Shown: positions 46,716-59,240, counted from the first letter of the stretch. The stretch is DNA of 64,000 bases from Saturnia japonica (GCA_033032175.1 CM065309.1:10726001-10790000), one strand, 5' to 3'. Program-made: numbers and translations. The notes: generated from the sequence alone by a model not told the origin.

Positions 46716-46785
46716 TTTGATATTTTCTTGGGCTTTTATATTATATCATTCATTATTTAATACTTTGTATTGGAGTAGCGGGGAT
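46707..46785 (-). CDS. Blimp-1: Blimp-1 exon with start codon
   Basis: The exon runs from 46785 (after acceptor TTTTTCAG) to 46707 (donor GTGAGT). It is mostly 5' UTR. ATG at 46715-46713 in the context ATCAAAATG opens MRL, in phase with the next exon. An acceptor at its 5' side means the transcription start lies further upstream, above 46786. Confidence 0.7.
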
Positions 46786-48204
46786 CTGAAAAAGAAAAAG
46801 AAAATTGAAATATTTGCATTTACTTAATTTAATAAATTGAAAAATGAATAATATGTTTTTTATAATATATCATACGTTTTTAATTTATTTATAAATCCAA
46901 TTTGAATTTAAGTCATGTTTAGATTAATTCTCAAATTGATACCTAAATCTAATAAGATTTGTTCACATAATACTACATGTTTACAAATTTTGAACATACA
47001 ATTAAAATCAAATTTATTTTTAGCTTAGGTATATTGAATCTTATTCTATGAAGCTGTCGAATTAAAATCAGTTTAATTCGACGTACTTTTGCAGTTTATT
47101 TATTGATTAAGTCTATTTTAATTATTCAACATAGTCTAGATTTAAAGATCAAGATTAAATTTAAATTATTAATTAACTTAAGTCATATTTAATTTATACA
47201 CAAAACAAATTACTACTAAAAAATGAATTATTTGTATTATTGTAATAATAGGTATTCGGAAACAAATAAACGAAGGTGAAAACATCAAAAAATGCCAGGA
47301 AATCGATTGTCTTTATGAAACTTTTTTACTTTACATATTGAAAGTTGAATACACAAAATAGTCATTATAATGTCAACGTTTCATTGAAAACTTGCCAATT
47401 TGGCAATACATTACATGAGCATAGAATAAGGAACTAGGATTTAATTAAATATATAATCATAATATAAGAAAATAAAAAACATATAGCTGGAAAGTTTGTA
47501 TTTTTGACCGCACTAATCTCAGGTATTTACTAACAGTTCGATTAAAAAAAAAATTACATTCATTAACTCGCTATCTAAAGAGTGCTATATAACTTTATAA
47601 TACGACCTTAGGAAGCGTAGAATGTAAGACGAATGAAACTGCATAGCACAGATAACCTTTATCTAGATCTACATAAATAAATCTGAAATTCTGCCTCTAC
47701 ATGTATTTTTTTTAAATTTCCCGATAGACGCTCTATATACAGGAAAATGATCACGAATATAACGTCAACAACATTTCTTAATGTCTGTATGTATGTTTGT
47801 ATCGGATTAAACAAAAAAGTTAAAAAACAAGAAATTCGGACATGGGACGCTTATGTCATTGGATTTGATAAATTATAAGAAATTTTAATAAACGTAAAAA
47901 AAAAACTATATTTTTCTTATGTGAGAAGCTACTTAGAATATGCGTCGTTAATATGGTCACCAGCTTTCATTACACATAATAACAGGTTAGAAAATATATA
48001 AAATAAGTTTTTAAAATTTCTTGATTTCAAAAGTAAGAACTAAGAATCATCCCAGTTAGTACAATAATTACTTAAAGAACTATAACATGTTGTAATTAAA
48101 ATACCTTCGAATCATAAACGATGTGCGATTTCTATATGATTTATACATATGCTCAAAACTACATCCTTTACAGATGTACTACACGGTACAATGAGTTTTT
48201 AATG
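46786..48204. other. Upstream or intronic DNA of Blimp-1, no gene seen
   Basis: Very AT-rich, with no domain-bearing frame. Probably an intron between an untranslated 5' exon and the start-codon exon of Blimp-1. Confidence 0.45.
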
Positions 48205-48405
48205 ATATTAACATTTTCCCGAAGTGTTAGGCAGAGGTACCCACAGTTCGCCGGGTACGTTTTTAGGTCGCATGTAATAGGGGGCGAGCCCATTGTCATT
48301 AATCGGGTACAAAGCCAAACTTCGAGCTGCTACTGAGAATTTTATAGAATAACCCAATAACACTTTGCTAGGACCCAGGACCTCTAGCATAGCAGTCAGT
48401 CTTTA
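48205..48405 (-). repeat. tRNA-related SINE, second family (copy 1)
   Basis: On the minus strand it reads GGTCCTGGGTCCTAGCAAAG, TGTTATTGG, CTCAGTAGCAGCTCGAAGTT and GGCTCGCCCCCTATTACATG. All have close matches in the plus-strand copy at 56465-56720. The pol III head is more decayed here. Confidence 0.65.
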
Positions 48406-49109
48406 TATATTTTAAATATTATCTGTATGATTGTTAAACTGTTATTTCGGTTAACATTTCAAATGATTTTAGTTAGATATTATCAAAGCTTATAGGGTTC
48501 AAATACTGTAGAGTGAGGTTTTTATTTAATTGTTATTTTTTAATTTATGAAATATACCACGTGGACGAAGATAGACCATAATATTATGAACTTGAAAAAA
48601 TATGATTCAAAATAAAATTAGGGGATGAAAATAATTATTGCGTAATAAACTCTTTATAAACTATATATACTATACTATATAACTACAAACTCTTAATAAA
48701 ATTTTGTACACAGGAAGTATAAGTCATTTCATAATTGATACGCTATAAAAATTGTCAAAAATACTTTAAAAATAGTAAAAAAATATATCCAAAATTTTAA
48801 AATTTCATTGATAGTTTATCGATTTTAATGATATTTTGTAAGTAAGCGGGAGTTATAAGATATTCCATAATTGATACGCTATAAGAATTCTCAATTTTTT
48901 TCAAGAAATTGTCAAAAGAAACCAGAAACTTAAATTTGTATTAATTTTCAATCGTTTTTGACAAAAATTCGTAGGCGGTATGTATACATGATTTCTTAAT
49001 TGATAGACTATAAGATAATCGTCGGCAATAATTTCAGATATTTGTACATATTTGTAAAAAAAAACGATTATGAATTGTCAATAATATGAGTTAAAAAAAA
49101 TGGGTTAAA
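48406..49109. other. AT-rich, short repeated motifs, no gene
   Basis: ATTGATACGCTATAA-type motifs and AAAATTGTCAAAA motifs recur at 48735, 48872 and 48997 with spacing of about 130 bp. These are probably remnants of a short tandem block. Confidence 0.4.
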
Positions 49110-49117
49110 ATAACTAC

Positions 49118-49418
49118 TAGAGATGAAACGGATATCCGGTATCCGGCCCATCCGAAATTCAAAAAATTATCTTTTTTTTACACAAGGAAAATATTACCAT
49201 AATAGGTTATGGTACACAGTTTATTTTTATAATCGCAAGTCAAAAATGTTTGTTTTATTAATTAGTTTAGTTTATTTCGGATCTCGTTCACCACGCCAAT
49301 ATTCAAATCAAACTGATCGCGTCATGTAACGCGATAAAGGACCGAATATCCGGCGCTCCAGTTACGTAGCTTGCCGAATATCCGGTATCCGGCCAAACCA
49401 CTATCCGTTTCATCTCTA
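49118..49418. repeat. hAT-type MITE, 301 bp
   Basis: Terminal inverted repeats TAGAGATGAAACGGATA are present at 49118 and, inverted, at the end 49418. GGATATCCGG and CCGGATAC motifs lie inside. Flanks ATAACTAC (49110-49117) and ATAATTAC (49419-49426) form an 8-bp duplication with one mismatch. Confidence 0.75.
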
Positions 49419-49687
49419 ATAATTACTACGTAAAAAACGCGTGCGGAACCGCATCCACACCGCTAATATCTTTTGTACCGTTAGTAGCTTTGCTTATAAG
49501 TACAATTTTTCTGGTAATTTAATGGAGGTATCTCAAAATAAATCCTATTGCTTGAGAGTAATATAGGATTAATTTTTTATACAATTTATAGACTACACAT
49601 ATAAATTTACTTCTGTAAAAATAAATTATAATATAAGATTAAAACTGTTGCAATAAAACTAAGATTAGAAATATATTATTTCAATTT

Positions 49688-49930
49688 AATATCCAACTGG
49701 CCAACTCTCGAAATTCCTTCAAGTATTAGCTACGTAGGTTTTACTTGGAGCAATTGAATACTTCTTAATAATATATAATCTTAATAATCGTTATAAACTT
49801 TTTTTTTTACTTAACATTATGCACACCTTGCATATACCTTTCCCTTGCTCCCTTGGAAGACTGGCAGAGAATGCTTTTTAGCATTAAGTCCTCCATTTGT
49901 ACTTTTTTTTTGTGCAATAAAGAATATAAT
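49688..49930 (+). mobile_element. Jockey-superfamily LINE tail (copy 3)
   Basis: Starts at the sequence equivalent to base 917 of copy 1 (AATATCCAACTGGCCAACTC) and ends AATAAAGAATATAAT. A stretch of AT-rich sequence at about 49760-49798 replaces the stop-codon region of the other copies. The open frame starting at 49845 is UTR sequence and not a gene. Confidence 0.8.
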
Positions 49931-51089
49931 AATAAATTTTGAATTTAAAAAATTCATACATATGGAATGGACACACAATACCCACTTTAATAACTTCTTT
50001 ATATGTGTTACCCAATTTCGGGAAAATACTACATTATGCGGCCGACGCGACCATCCTTCTCACGATCGGAAAGAACATTATTATTTTTTCTACACCGGCC
50101 TCAATTGACTTTCAAATGTTTGTGCAAGCAACCGCTTATGCATTTATTATATACATTTTATCCCTTTGTAAATATTATTGATTATTAGAAGACATTTTGA
50201 AAATCTTTTTAAATTTAAAATAAATTATATTACAAACAATACACTAATAATAAATTTTAAAAAATGACAAAAATATTTTTCAAAATTATCTTTATTTATA
50301 GTTCAACATTATACTCTAACCGGTGTGTATAAAAGGTGGTATTATATACAAGGCGTGTATAACTAAACGAAACAGGAAGTCAGCTTGAGGTTGCGGATAA
50401 AGTTCGTGTACCTTAAATAGCAATCTCAGTCCACAAGAAATATTTTTAAATAATTTAACAATAATTTATTACTTACATTAATAGGAAAACATACGAAAAC
50501 CATCAAAATTTGGTTTTAATATATTTTAGAGATACAGTTGCATTCGTATATCGTATTGATAACAGTGAAACGTAAGGTTTTTTTATGTTCGTCACTAGAA
50601 TTACTTATATGTTGTCGACAAATTTAGGTTTTTTCTGTGTACAATGTGTATACATATTTTTAAAGAAAATTTAATTTTGATATTAAAAAAAGGTAATTTT
50701 ATAATTCATACCTATACACGTGTTTCTAAATAATGAATTATGTTCTTAAAAATATATGTACTAATAGGTATTTTAGCCAAGTATTTACTTTAACTAATAT
50801 AATTTGTATGCGAGTACAATAACATAAATAAAATAATTATTTCATTTAGTTTATGATTTGTGTTTATATGATAACTTGTTAAAAATACTAATTTATATTA
50901 ATGTAATTTATATGAAAGATTGCATGAAAAATTTGTTTTGCTAAAAATTAATAATCATACAAGACTTGCAATGTACATATTGCCTAAACAATTGTTATGT
51001 CATACGCAATGGAACGCAAGGGAAGTGATGTAGAATGAAGACGATGGTATAGTATATATTATTATGATAATACTGTAGAGGTGCCTTAA
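49931..51089. other. AT-rich, no gene seen
   Basis: No coding, RNA or repeat feature that I can support. Confidence 0.4.
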
Positions 51090-51172
51090 TTATTGCTCGC
51101 CCCCAAGCCCGGTGAAACTGTAAAAGCCGTCTGAGGCTCCAGGGCTAACAGTATAGTCAGTTCTCAAAAAAT
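51090..51172 (+). repeat. 3' terminus of the jockey-type LINE family
   Basis: GCTCGCCCCCAAGCCCGGTG, AACTGTAAAAGCCGTCTGAG and CTAACAGTATAGTCAGTTCT followed by A's match the ends of LINE copies A, B and C. It is a severely truncated copy or a SINE that borrowed this tail. Confidence 0.65.
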
Positions 51173-51214
51173 ATTGTAGAGAAAACATGCAATGTTTATG
51201 TTGACTCACACAGA

Positions 51215-51330
51215 GCAAAGGGCGAGGGGGAGGGACGAGTAGCACGTGACGCCACTGACGGCGAATGGTTACGTAATGCGCCTACGCAATTAATGTAACA
51301 GTGTAGTGAAGGGCCTTCACTGAAGGCACA
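51215..51330. other. GC-rich island
   Basis: A GC-rich patch with CACGTGACG and a CTTCACTGAAG palindrome in AT-rich DNA, part of the series upstream of Blimp-1. No coding signal. Confidence 0.35.
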
Positions 51331-51404
51331 AATTTTTCACCCTATAATAACCTGTTATTACATATCTTCATTATCTATATTTCTATTCTATAGTATTATT
51401 ATAT

Positions 51405-51608
51405 ACTAGCGGTTTCCCGCAGCTTCGTATGCGTTTATTACGCAGATGTTATTTTCGTCTCTTAATTATATGGACATACAACTACACAGACAAAATTGTT
51501 TTAATGTCATATTTATGATCATTGTCCTATATAACAGATATCTATCAGGAAATTTGGAAAAAATTACATGTACCCTACCTACAAGCTACAGATTTATTAA
51601 TATAGATA
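51405..51608. repeat. Short interspersed repeat
   Basis: Starts ACTAGCGGTTTCCCGCAGCT and ends ACAGATTTATTAATATAGAT. The same start and end type is seen at 36505-37615. It is a common pattern in insect repeats, class not assigned. Confidence 0.5.
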
Positions 51609-51689
51609 ATGCAGGTGAGTGTAATTGAAAACTAATCTCCGAAGCTACAAGTTCAATTAAAAAATTAGATTTACTGAGGAACTTTCTAG

Positions 51690-51906
51690 ACTAAGCGAGT
51701 GTGAAAGGAATCGTTGGAAGAGGAAAGCCTAGACGAACATTTATCGATCATATCGGAGACGTTCTGAAGAAAGGTAAGGTCAAGAGTACTCTAAACCGAC
51801 GAGCATGCATGAAAAGATTAATGAATGTCGAAGAAGTGAAAGAGGTATGCCAGGATTGTAGCAGGTGGAAGAACGTGATCTTTGCCTACCCTGATGGGAA
51901 ATAGGC
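51690..51906 (+). pseudogene. LINE reverse transcriptase C-terminal fragment
   Basis: The frame reads GRGKPRRTFIDHIGDVLKKG, STLNRRACMKRLMNVEEVKE, CQDCSRWKNVIFAYPDGK and a stop. This is the recurrent C-terminus of an insect endonuclease-reverse transcriptase LINE family. Only the last 70 or so residues remain. Confidence 0.75.
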
Positions 51907-51909
51907 GTG

Positions 51910-53470
51910 ATTTATGTATGTATGTTTCTAGACTATATATTCTTTAATTCTATGACCATAAAGAGCAGAGTAGAAATTTAAATATATATTTAAATTTATT
52001 TAAAAAACTACCAACTTTGGTAAAAATGGAAGTTAATTGGATTATTAAGTTTTGATATATTCTTGGTTGATGTAATTTATAATGGTATTGTCTATATTTC
52101 GAACATATTAGTAATATGTAGTTTTGTTGGAAAAGGTTGTATTGCGACGGACTATCCCGGGAGTTTCTTTTACTAATAAGACCTTTACGTTCAATCGGTC
52201 AATTCAAGAACGTATCTTACACACCCGTATGTTTTAAATTCGACTATACTATCATCAATCAATACATGGTATAAATGAAAGTCGCTGTGGGCGACTGTCT
52301 GTTCGCTTACTTCTTCTAAACCACGAAACGGATATTTATACGGATTTCCCTGTCATTTAAAGATTTTTTTACGGAATTTTTAAAATAATTAATATATTCC
52401 AATTAGGTTTTTGAATAGCAGAGATAATCCAAGGTTTTGTAATCAAGTCGTCAATAAATCGATTTTCGGGTGCTTACATGGCTTACGCTACGCTGTGTAA
52501 ACTTTCAGAGATACATCAAAATAGTGTTATACTAAAGAATTGTAGTTCTTCAAAAAGCCTAGAGGAGAGTCCCCATCTCTAAAGCATGTTTTTTAAACAT
52601 AAAATACACCACTTTATAAATTGCAACCGTGCGAAGCTGGGGTAGGTCGCTAGTAGTATATAAGCCCATGATACATAGAAATACCAATACAACAATCAAG
52701 AAAACGTTACAATGTTCGATACCAATTGGCAAAAAACTATTGTTCCTCTACCTGAATATTTGAACTAAACTACATACAATTGGTAGACGATTGCGATGGG
52801 CTTAACAGATAAGTACAAAGTAAAATTTTGGAATAGAACCATAGAAGAAATCGTTTTTAGGACCCTAGTTTAATATGTGATAAAATCAGTTTGATAACCA
52901 AAACAGAATTTCCAGCTTAATGCTGGGCGAGTTAGTGTACGTCAGAAGAGTCAGACAATCCGAACTTATGTATAATCCGTTATCATATCTACTTGTTTGC
53001 ACAGCTTACGGATACTACCTAGTACCATTTTCATGTTAGACAATGCTTGGAAAGTGTAGAACAAAAAAAGTTAACTATTATAAGCATATACATAGTGGAA
53101 TTAACTTAACAGCCAAACAGAGATCACAAACATTGCAACGAACGAAACGAATGCCCGAAGAAAATGCAACTGGTGTACTTGATTAAACAGGCTCAGAGTG
53201 CATATTTACCGAACCTTTCCTAAATATCAGAAGTATAGGTATCTTTCTTAAAAAAATTGAGTATTTATATTTTTTATTATTTAATATTTTCTAACAATTA
53301 ATTAAACAATAAATGAAATACAAACATGTATATTTACTGTTTTCTACTTACAGTAGCAATACAAACTAGGATATTATTGATGAATGAAAAAAAAATTATG
53401 TTAATTAAATTACTACATATGATTAAATTGTTGCTTATATTGTAATAATTTACTTAAATAGTAATAATTT
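51910..53470. other. Intergenic with a decayed interspersed repeat
   Basis: At about 52255-52660 there is a relic starting near GGGCGACTGTCTGTTCGCTT and ending GAAGCTGGGGTAGGTCGCTA, again of a common insect-repeat type. No gene. Confidence 0.45.
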
Positions 53471-53519
53471 ATGACGATTGAGAAAGACTAGAAGCAAAAG
53501 TAATGATAGCGAAATAGCT

Positions 53520-53672
53520 AGCCGATACAGTCGGGCGCGCGCGCACCAGGAAGCAACCTTGGCGCATGATGCGCATGATGCGCTTACACTTGAACTTGCC
53601 CTTTTGAGAGCTCGATGCAATGAGCACGGCGCGACGCGGCACGGTTTCAACTCAACTCTATATATTTTCTGC
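53520..53672 (-). promoter_or_regulatory. Candidate Blimp-1 core promoter or first exon
   Basis: On the minus strand an AAAATATATAG box (53658-53668) is followed about 30 bases later by a GC/CpG-rich segment. That segment contains the direct repeat GCGCATGATGCGCATGATGC as read on the plus strand, and a donor-like AGT then GTAAGC. Position and strand fit an upstream untranslated first exon of Blimp-1. This is inference only. Confidence 0.3.
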
Positions 53673-53750
53673 ATAGTGCATTCATTTGTGCACTATTATT
53701 TCTATGTAAGTATAATTAATAATCGTAGAAACAATAATATCCACGGTTAA

Positions 53751-55034
53751 TAATTATCTAAAAATTAGTTTTTTTATACAAATTCTCTGTCATCGTCATC
53801 ATGTTTATCGACTTAATTTTTATGGAATTCAATGTAATTTTCAGTAAGTATAGATTTTTGTTACAAATTATTAGCAAGTTATTTTTCAATATATACAAGT
53901 GTTACTATTATAAAGAGGTAAAATGTTATAGGTAGGTAATCTTTGAAACTACTGATCTGATTCTAAAAAATATTTTTTTTGCCTTTATGTTACTTTAAGC
54001 TAGGCTTTAAGTGTGCGCTTATGGTTGTGGACTATATTTTATTATTAATAATTTTTTATAGTGTAATTAACGTGTACGAAGACGTGAATGGAAGCTAGTA
54101 TTGTATAATAAAGTGTATGTATTATGAAAGTCCACGTTTATATGACATTTAGGTGATTTTTTTAATATCAAATATATTTTTCTCCTATATTTTAGTAAGT
54201 ATTATAAGTAATTATACTTATTATAATTTTAAGAATTTAAAAGGTTATTTATAAGTCAAAACTTGTAATACTATTGAATACAATAAAAAAAATGCAATTT
54301 TTCACACGCATCGATTATTATTCTATAAAATTTAACACAATTACAATCATGGGATAAGTACAATAAATAATAACACATATGCGAATACTAGTAACCTAAC
54401 CTTGTAGTCTAATAATAAAATGAATACGTAGATATTTCATATAGAAATAATACATATAAATACCGATACCATTTACGTACAAGTAATTTTATTTCTATTG
54501 TAAATGCGGAACTATATAACTTTAAATAAGAACAAATGAATTAGCTTATTCTTTTTCACGGCACTGAAATTTGTTGCTTGCTTATAAATATTTAAAAATA
54601 AAAATGCCAATATAGTTTGCAACTAGCAAAGTAGTTGGGACTATAAGTATTTCATTTTTTTTTTTAATCTGTTAGTGTAATAGTTTTATATTTGAAGAAA
54701 ACTAAAGCCTTACTAAAGTTTATTAAATTCGACTATACAATAGTAAAAGGCAATCAAATAATAAAAAAAATATTGACAATTGCATAGTTTCGAAACGATT
54801 AGCATTTACTGTAAAATATGTGAAATAAAAGTGTTGTTTTAATGGTTGATAAGATAAACACCGATTTTAATACTTACAACAATGGATTTCCATTGTTCGA
54901 AATGATCTTGATTTTGTTACTTCTAGTTTATGCAATAAAGTGTTTCATATGTAATCATACAGAGAGTATTATCGTCTTTGTTGGCTGCATTGAGAGTACA
55001 CGGCACGGCGTTTGTTTATTTTCTAGGAGGTGGG
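53751..55034. other. AT-rich, no gene seen
   Basis: No supported feature. Confidence 0.4.
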
Positions 55035-55620
55035 AGCATAGTCCAGCGACTTGAGGTACTCAAGGAGTATCCGGAGCGCCAGTAGCGGGACTAGAGGCCG
55101 GAGCCGGAGCGCCGCTCTCATGTCGCCGCAGCGGCTGAACTCTGCTCTTGGCACAGGCTATCACTAACGCACTGTCAGCGTCGACCGATCGCATCCAACT
55201 CCGGACGGATCGAACTCACGCCGTGCTCGTCGGCGGAGCGCGATGCACATTATGCAACGCGGAGGCCACCGTGCTGCCGACCTGCCTCACGTCTGCCCGA
55301 AGAGCGCCTCGTACTAAGCCGACGACCCCGCGCGGATATGCCTACCGACCTAGATGCACTTTTACGATGCCGAGAATGCAATCGACACATGTATTCGCGT
55401 CTCGTTCCAATAAATGCATAGACGACGAAAGCGGCCTGTGATAGAGAATGCGGACGAATTTGACAGCAAATGTAGTAAGTTCGTCACGTTCGCGCCTCTG
55501 GTTCTCGTACAAGAGAAGAGAGGGACGGCAAAGTGCAGTGCGGCTAGCGGCTGCATTCAAGTTCATTACTTCCGTAGTGTGATGAGCGACCGCAGCGCAC
55601 ACCGTGACCGTGCCCGTAAT
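55035..55620. promoter_or_regulatory. CpG-rich island upstream of Blimp-1
   Basis: A 0.6 kb CpG-rich stretch in very AT-rich DNA, with frames open on both strands, as expected from composition. A short minus-strand frame at 55121-55023 would give a Leu-rich 32-residue peptide (MRAALRLRPLVPLLAL at its start). Best read as a candidate promoter or 5' UTR exon region. A coding role is not supported. Confidence 0.4.
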
Positions 55621-55909
55621 TAACGCTTCCTAGATACAAGATTGATAAATCGCGGGAAATATAAACTTTAAATTAAAATCCATCATTAATCTTCTCATCC
55701 TTATGGATTTAATTGGTATTTTAATTGATATATAAAAATACAAAAATTAGGTTTTACGTAATATTATAATTATGTTAGTGAGACGTAACAACAACTAGCC
55801 ATATAAAAATAATTACACCTTAGTTATTAAACGTATATTCCCTAAAATTATATAAATATTTAATAGTTATTTAAAATAAAAAATCATAATTAAACATTTT
55901 AAAACAAAA

Positions 55910-56030
55910 CGCGGGCAGGCGGCCGGCGCGGCGTGAGAATAGCAGCGAAAGCTAGGGCGGGCGGCATTCGCCAGCTCGCCTCCCCGGAACAAGCTTTCAC
56001 TCTCGCGGGTCGTCGACACAGCATGCACAC
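55910..56030. promoter_or_regulatory. CpG-rich island
   Basis: Contains GGCGGCCGGCGCGGCGTGAG and CGCGGGTCGTCGACACAGC, sharply bounded by AT-rich DNA. No ORF of note. Possibly regulatory for the gene on the minus strand. Confidence 0.35.
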
Positions 56031-56464
56031 ATCCTTACTTTTTATTCTCGAAAATATTGAAATAACAGAAACCCTATATATTTATATGATAAAATATTGA
56101 AATTTGTAATTTATTATTTTCACTGTTACGTAAAATAATTTAATCTGCAGATTGTAAAGTTTAAATTGGTTAGATTGTTCTCTTCCCGTTCTCATCCCGT
56201 AGTAAGGGCTCTCACTGTTAGTAAGTGCAAGCATGCCGCACCCTGCCACCCTGCCACCCACCATTATCCAATATTGATTTCACTATTTACGGCCTTACTC
56301 TGTTAACAACTGTGAACTGCATTATCCAGGGATAAAAGCTGAGCGTTGTTCTCAAAATACATTATGGAGGCTTGTATTTAATTCATTGTATTTTAAATAA
56401 TTCTAATTACTGTAATGATAAACTACACTATATACTAAAACATAAATATACTGCCTCATTAGTA

Positions 56465-56720
56465 TTATTAGTTGTAAGCGAGACTACTATGATCAAGGCC
56501 CTGGATTCGATTCCCAGGTCGAGCAATGTGTTATTGGATTTTTGTATGAAATTCTCAGTAGCAGCTCGGAGTTTGGCTTTGTGCCCGATTAATGACAATA
56601 GGCTCGCCCTCTATTACATGGGACCTAAAAACATACACGGCGAACTAATGTATACCACATTAGTACACCTCTACATAATGCCTTCGGGATTACAGGCGTG
56701 TATTTTATGTAGAAATAATT
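56465..56720 (+). repeat. tRNA-related SINE, second family (copy 2)
   Basis: B box GGATTCGATTCC at 56503-56514, followed by AGCAATGTGTTATTGG and the body TCAGTAGCAGCTCGGAGTTT and CTCGCCCTCTATTACATGGG. It is in opposite orientation to the copy at 48205-48405. Confidence 0.7.
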
Positions 56721-58585
56721 AATTATCTTTACATATAAAAATATTTCGTACATCTGTTAGTGATGGTAGGTATCACTTGTGAACGACTTGAACGTTTGAA
56801 CACACATTCACATAATAATATATTTTTGTTTTATAGAGACGATGGTTCATAGCTATGTTAGGTTAGGTAGACCTCCATTTATTTTAACTGTCGAGTTATT
56901 ATATCACGGTTGAACACAATCTCACTCGATATAAAGTAATTAAATATCGTAAGATATTATGCTTATAAATGGTAAATGGCTCTCAAGTACAGCTGCCGGA
57001 ATAAACTGATAGATGCGTAGCGTGAAATTTTAAATTTGAGGATTGTAGGTAGTAACCAGGCCACCATTAGAAAATGCCGTAAAACAATGAAAATTCTACG
57101 CATACATTATATTTTTCATAACAAATTTAAGATAATAATTATATGTAATATCTGACAAATACAACAATATGTTTAGCTTAATACTTTCAATGTTTACTTA
57201 TCCGTCTTTTAATTCTCACTTACTCCTGTAGACAATGACCTATCCCAACGTATTGCGTAGTGCGGCTGGCTACGATCTACCCCAAGTATTGCCCTTTATG
57301 TCTAAGCGCACCCGTCTCGGTTTCTATCGATTCAGACATCTTTCACAAAACATGGCTATATTGCAGAAATGTTTGCTCTTATTGATTGTTAAACGAATGT
57401 TCAAATTGTTTAATTTACATAAATTACATTATATTATATTTAATTGAATCTAATATATGTTATAAATATGTAAGTAAGTTTGTTTGTCTGTCTATCAATG
57501 ACGCTCAAACGGCTGGACGAACTATAATGAAATTTAGCATAGATGTCGAATTATGTCATAAAACAGGACATAGTATAATTTCTGACAATTATCACTAAAG
57601 CTTAATTTACTCCCTTCCTGCAGTCGAGTGACAGCTAGTTATTATGTGTTATATAACTAGTTTCAATAACTCGACAACATAGATCAAAGTTTCCCGATTA
57701 GTCGTCCAACTTTACAATAATTTTTTTTCCCTATAAACTTTATTCGGACGATTAATAATATTTAAAAAAAAGATTTAGCCCAACCGTTTTAGCCTTTCTT
57801 AAGTGATGCGCTTACCAATGAACAGAAATTCGTTTTTATTGATATAGATGAAGCGATAATCGTGGTAAATAACTCTGTTCCCGGGGATGGAATGTATGTC
57901 AATTTTACGTACATTATTGTGACGTAAAGAGCCAAAGACCTATCAGAATCTGTAGTTGTATATTGGGATAACGCGTAAATAAATGTACTTTTGAACCCCA
58001 GAAGGAACCTTACTTTTCGAGGATGAAAATTATGATGAAACCAGAGCACGGTGGTAGGGTATGTTCTCGAGCCTAACTAACTAGCACTCTGAAGAAATAA
58101 AATTATCTTCAGCCACTTCGTCACTTAATATAGGCGAGACTGTGTTTAAAAGCCACTACATAATTAAAAAAAATAAAAATGAGTATTTTCAAAAGTACAA
58201 AAAACTGAATTATAGTATTATATAACTTAATGTGACTTGAATTTTAAAGTATTTACCAATGTATAATGTTATGTTTTATTATGGTAATTTTATATTTCGA
58301 TTCTTTAACAAACAATCTTTGAGACAAGTTTGATTGTTATCATATTACTTAATTCAGTAAAAGCTGGTAAGAGACAGTATTTTTCAATAGGTCAGTGTTT
58401 CAATATTAATTAACTTCAAGTATGAAATTCGGTGTATTGAAAGTTCGTAGTATTAAACTACTTGAAGACTTAAACGATATTGTTCAGAAAATAACTAAAT
58501 TTTTTGCTATTTCTACTTTGAATAAAACTTAAAAAGTTATTTTGTTGTATTTTGGACTTCATTGCACATTTTTTGGGTATAAATA
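56721..58585. other. Intergenic with small repeat remnants
   Basis: Apart from the SINE fragment listed separately, 57470-57570 carries GTTTGTCTGTCTATC and ACGCTCAAACGGCTGGACGA, a motif of common insect repeats. No gene was found. Confidence 0.4.
56975..57085 (-). repeat. tRNA-derived SINE fragment (copy 4)
   Basis: CTCTCAAGTACAGCTGCCGG and TTTGAGGATTGTAGGTAG, AACCAGGCCACCATTAGAAA match the body of the first SINE family. The tRNA-like head is missing. Confidence 0.6.
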
Positions 58586-58755
58586 TATAATAACTGGGCA
58601 ACCGAGCTACGCTCGGGGTCTTATAAACAAAAAAAGAAAAACACCTATCTAGGTGAACTTGGAATGTAAAACATTATCTAAATACAAAGTTTCATCGAAA
58701 TCGTTGGAGCCGTTTCCTAGAAACCAATTACACACATAATATAATAAGATATATT
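58585..58755. repeat. Interspersed repeat fragment
   Basis: AACTGGGCAACCGAGCTACG, CTCGGGGTC, then GTTTCATCGAAATCGTTGGA and GCCGTTTCCTAG. This is a typical insect repeat terminus of uncertain class. Confidence 0.5.
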
Positions 58756-59009
58756 TATTATGACTGGCTTAATATTGATAATCCACTGTTAAAATTGTCA
58801 TATTGTTTATTTGAATACTTGAAATTTTATAATATATAAGATTTACATGGTGTAAGTAATTCTTGGAGTCGAAGCCATTGCAAGTAAAAGAAAGTATAGT
58901 ATAATTTTTTTTATAAACGATATTATATTAAGTTTTGGTAAAATGCTATATACGTTCTTGATTTCAAAATATATGTTATCTGAAATCGAATTGCTGATCA
59001 ATTAGACCA

Positions 59010-59240
59010 TGAAAAGCGAGCACACCAAAGAAAATGCAGTTTTCTAGCGGCAGCGGAGGCTTGGGCGGTATCAAAACACTGAATCTTCCGGGGTGAATGG
59101 CCTCGCCTCGCCGCCTCGTCCCACTGCACTAGGTTCCGCCACCCGACGTTGTGCGGCATCTCGCTCGCGCCACCGATATACTAACGCGAATAAATCGCAT
59201 GCTGCACTCGTGTGCGCCGGGAAATGCGTTTACTCTGCGA
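59010..59240. promoter_or_regulatory. GC-rich island
   Basis: CpG-rich patch with short frames on both strands and no domain. Part of the same series as 53.5, 55.0, 55.9 and 63.7 kb. Confidence 0.3.

Noticed and set aside
49845..50188. Overlapping open frames near the third LINE tail
   Set aside because: They begin in the LINE 3' UTR and have no protein similarity that I can recognise.
53478..53750. Plus-strand frame of 90 codons through the GC-rich island
   Set aside because: No domain, composition-driven, and the island is better explained as regulatory or a 5' exon on the other strand.
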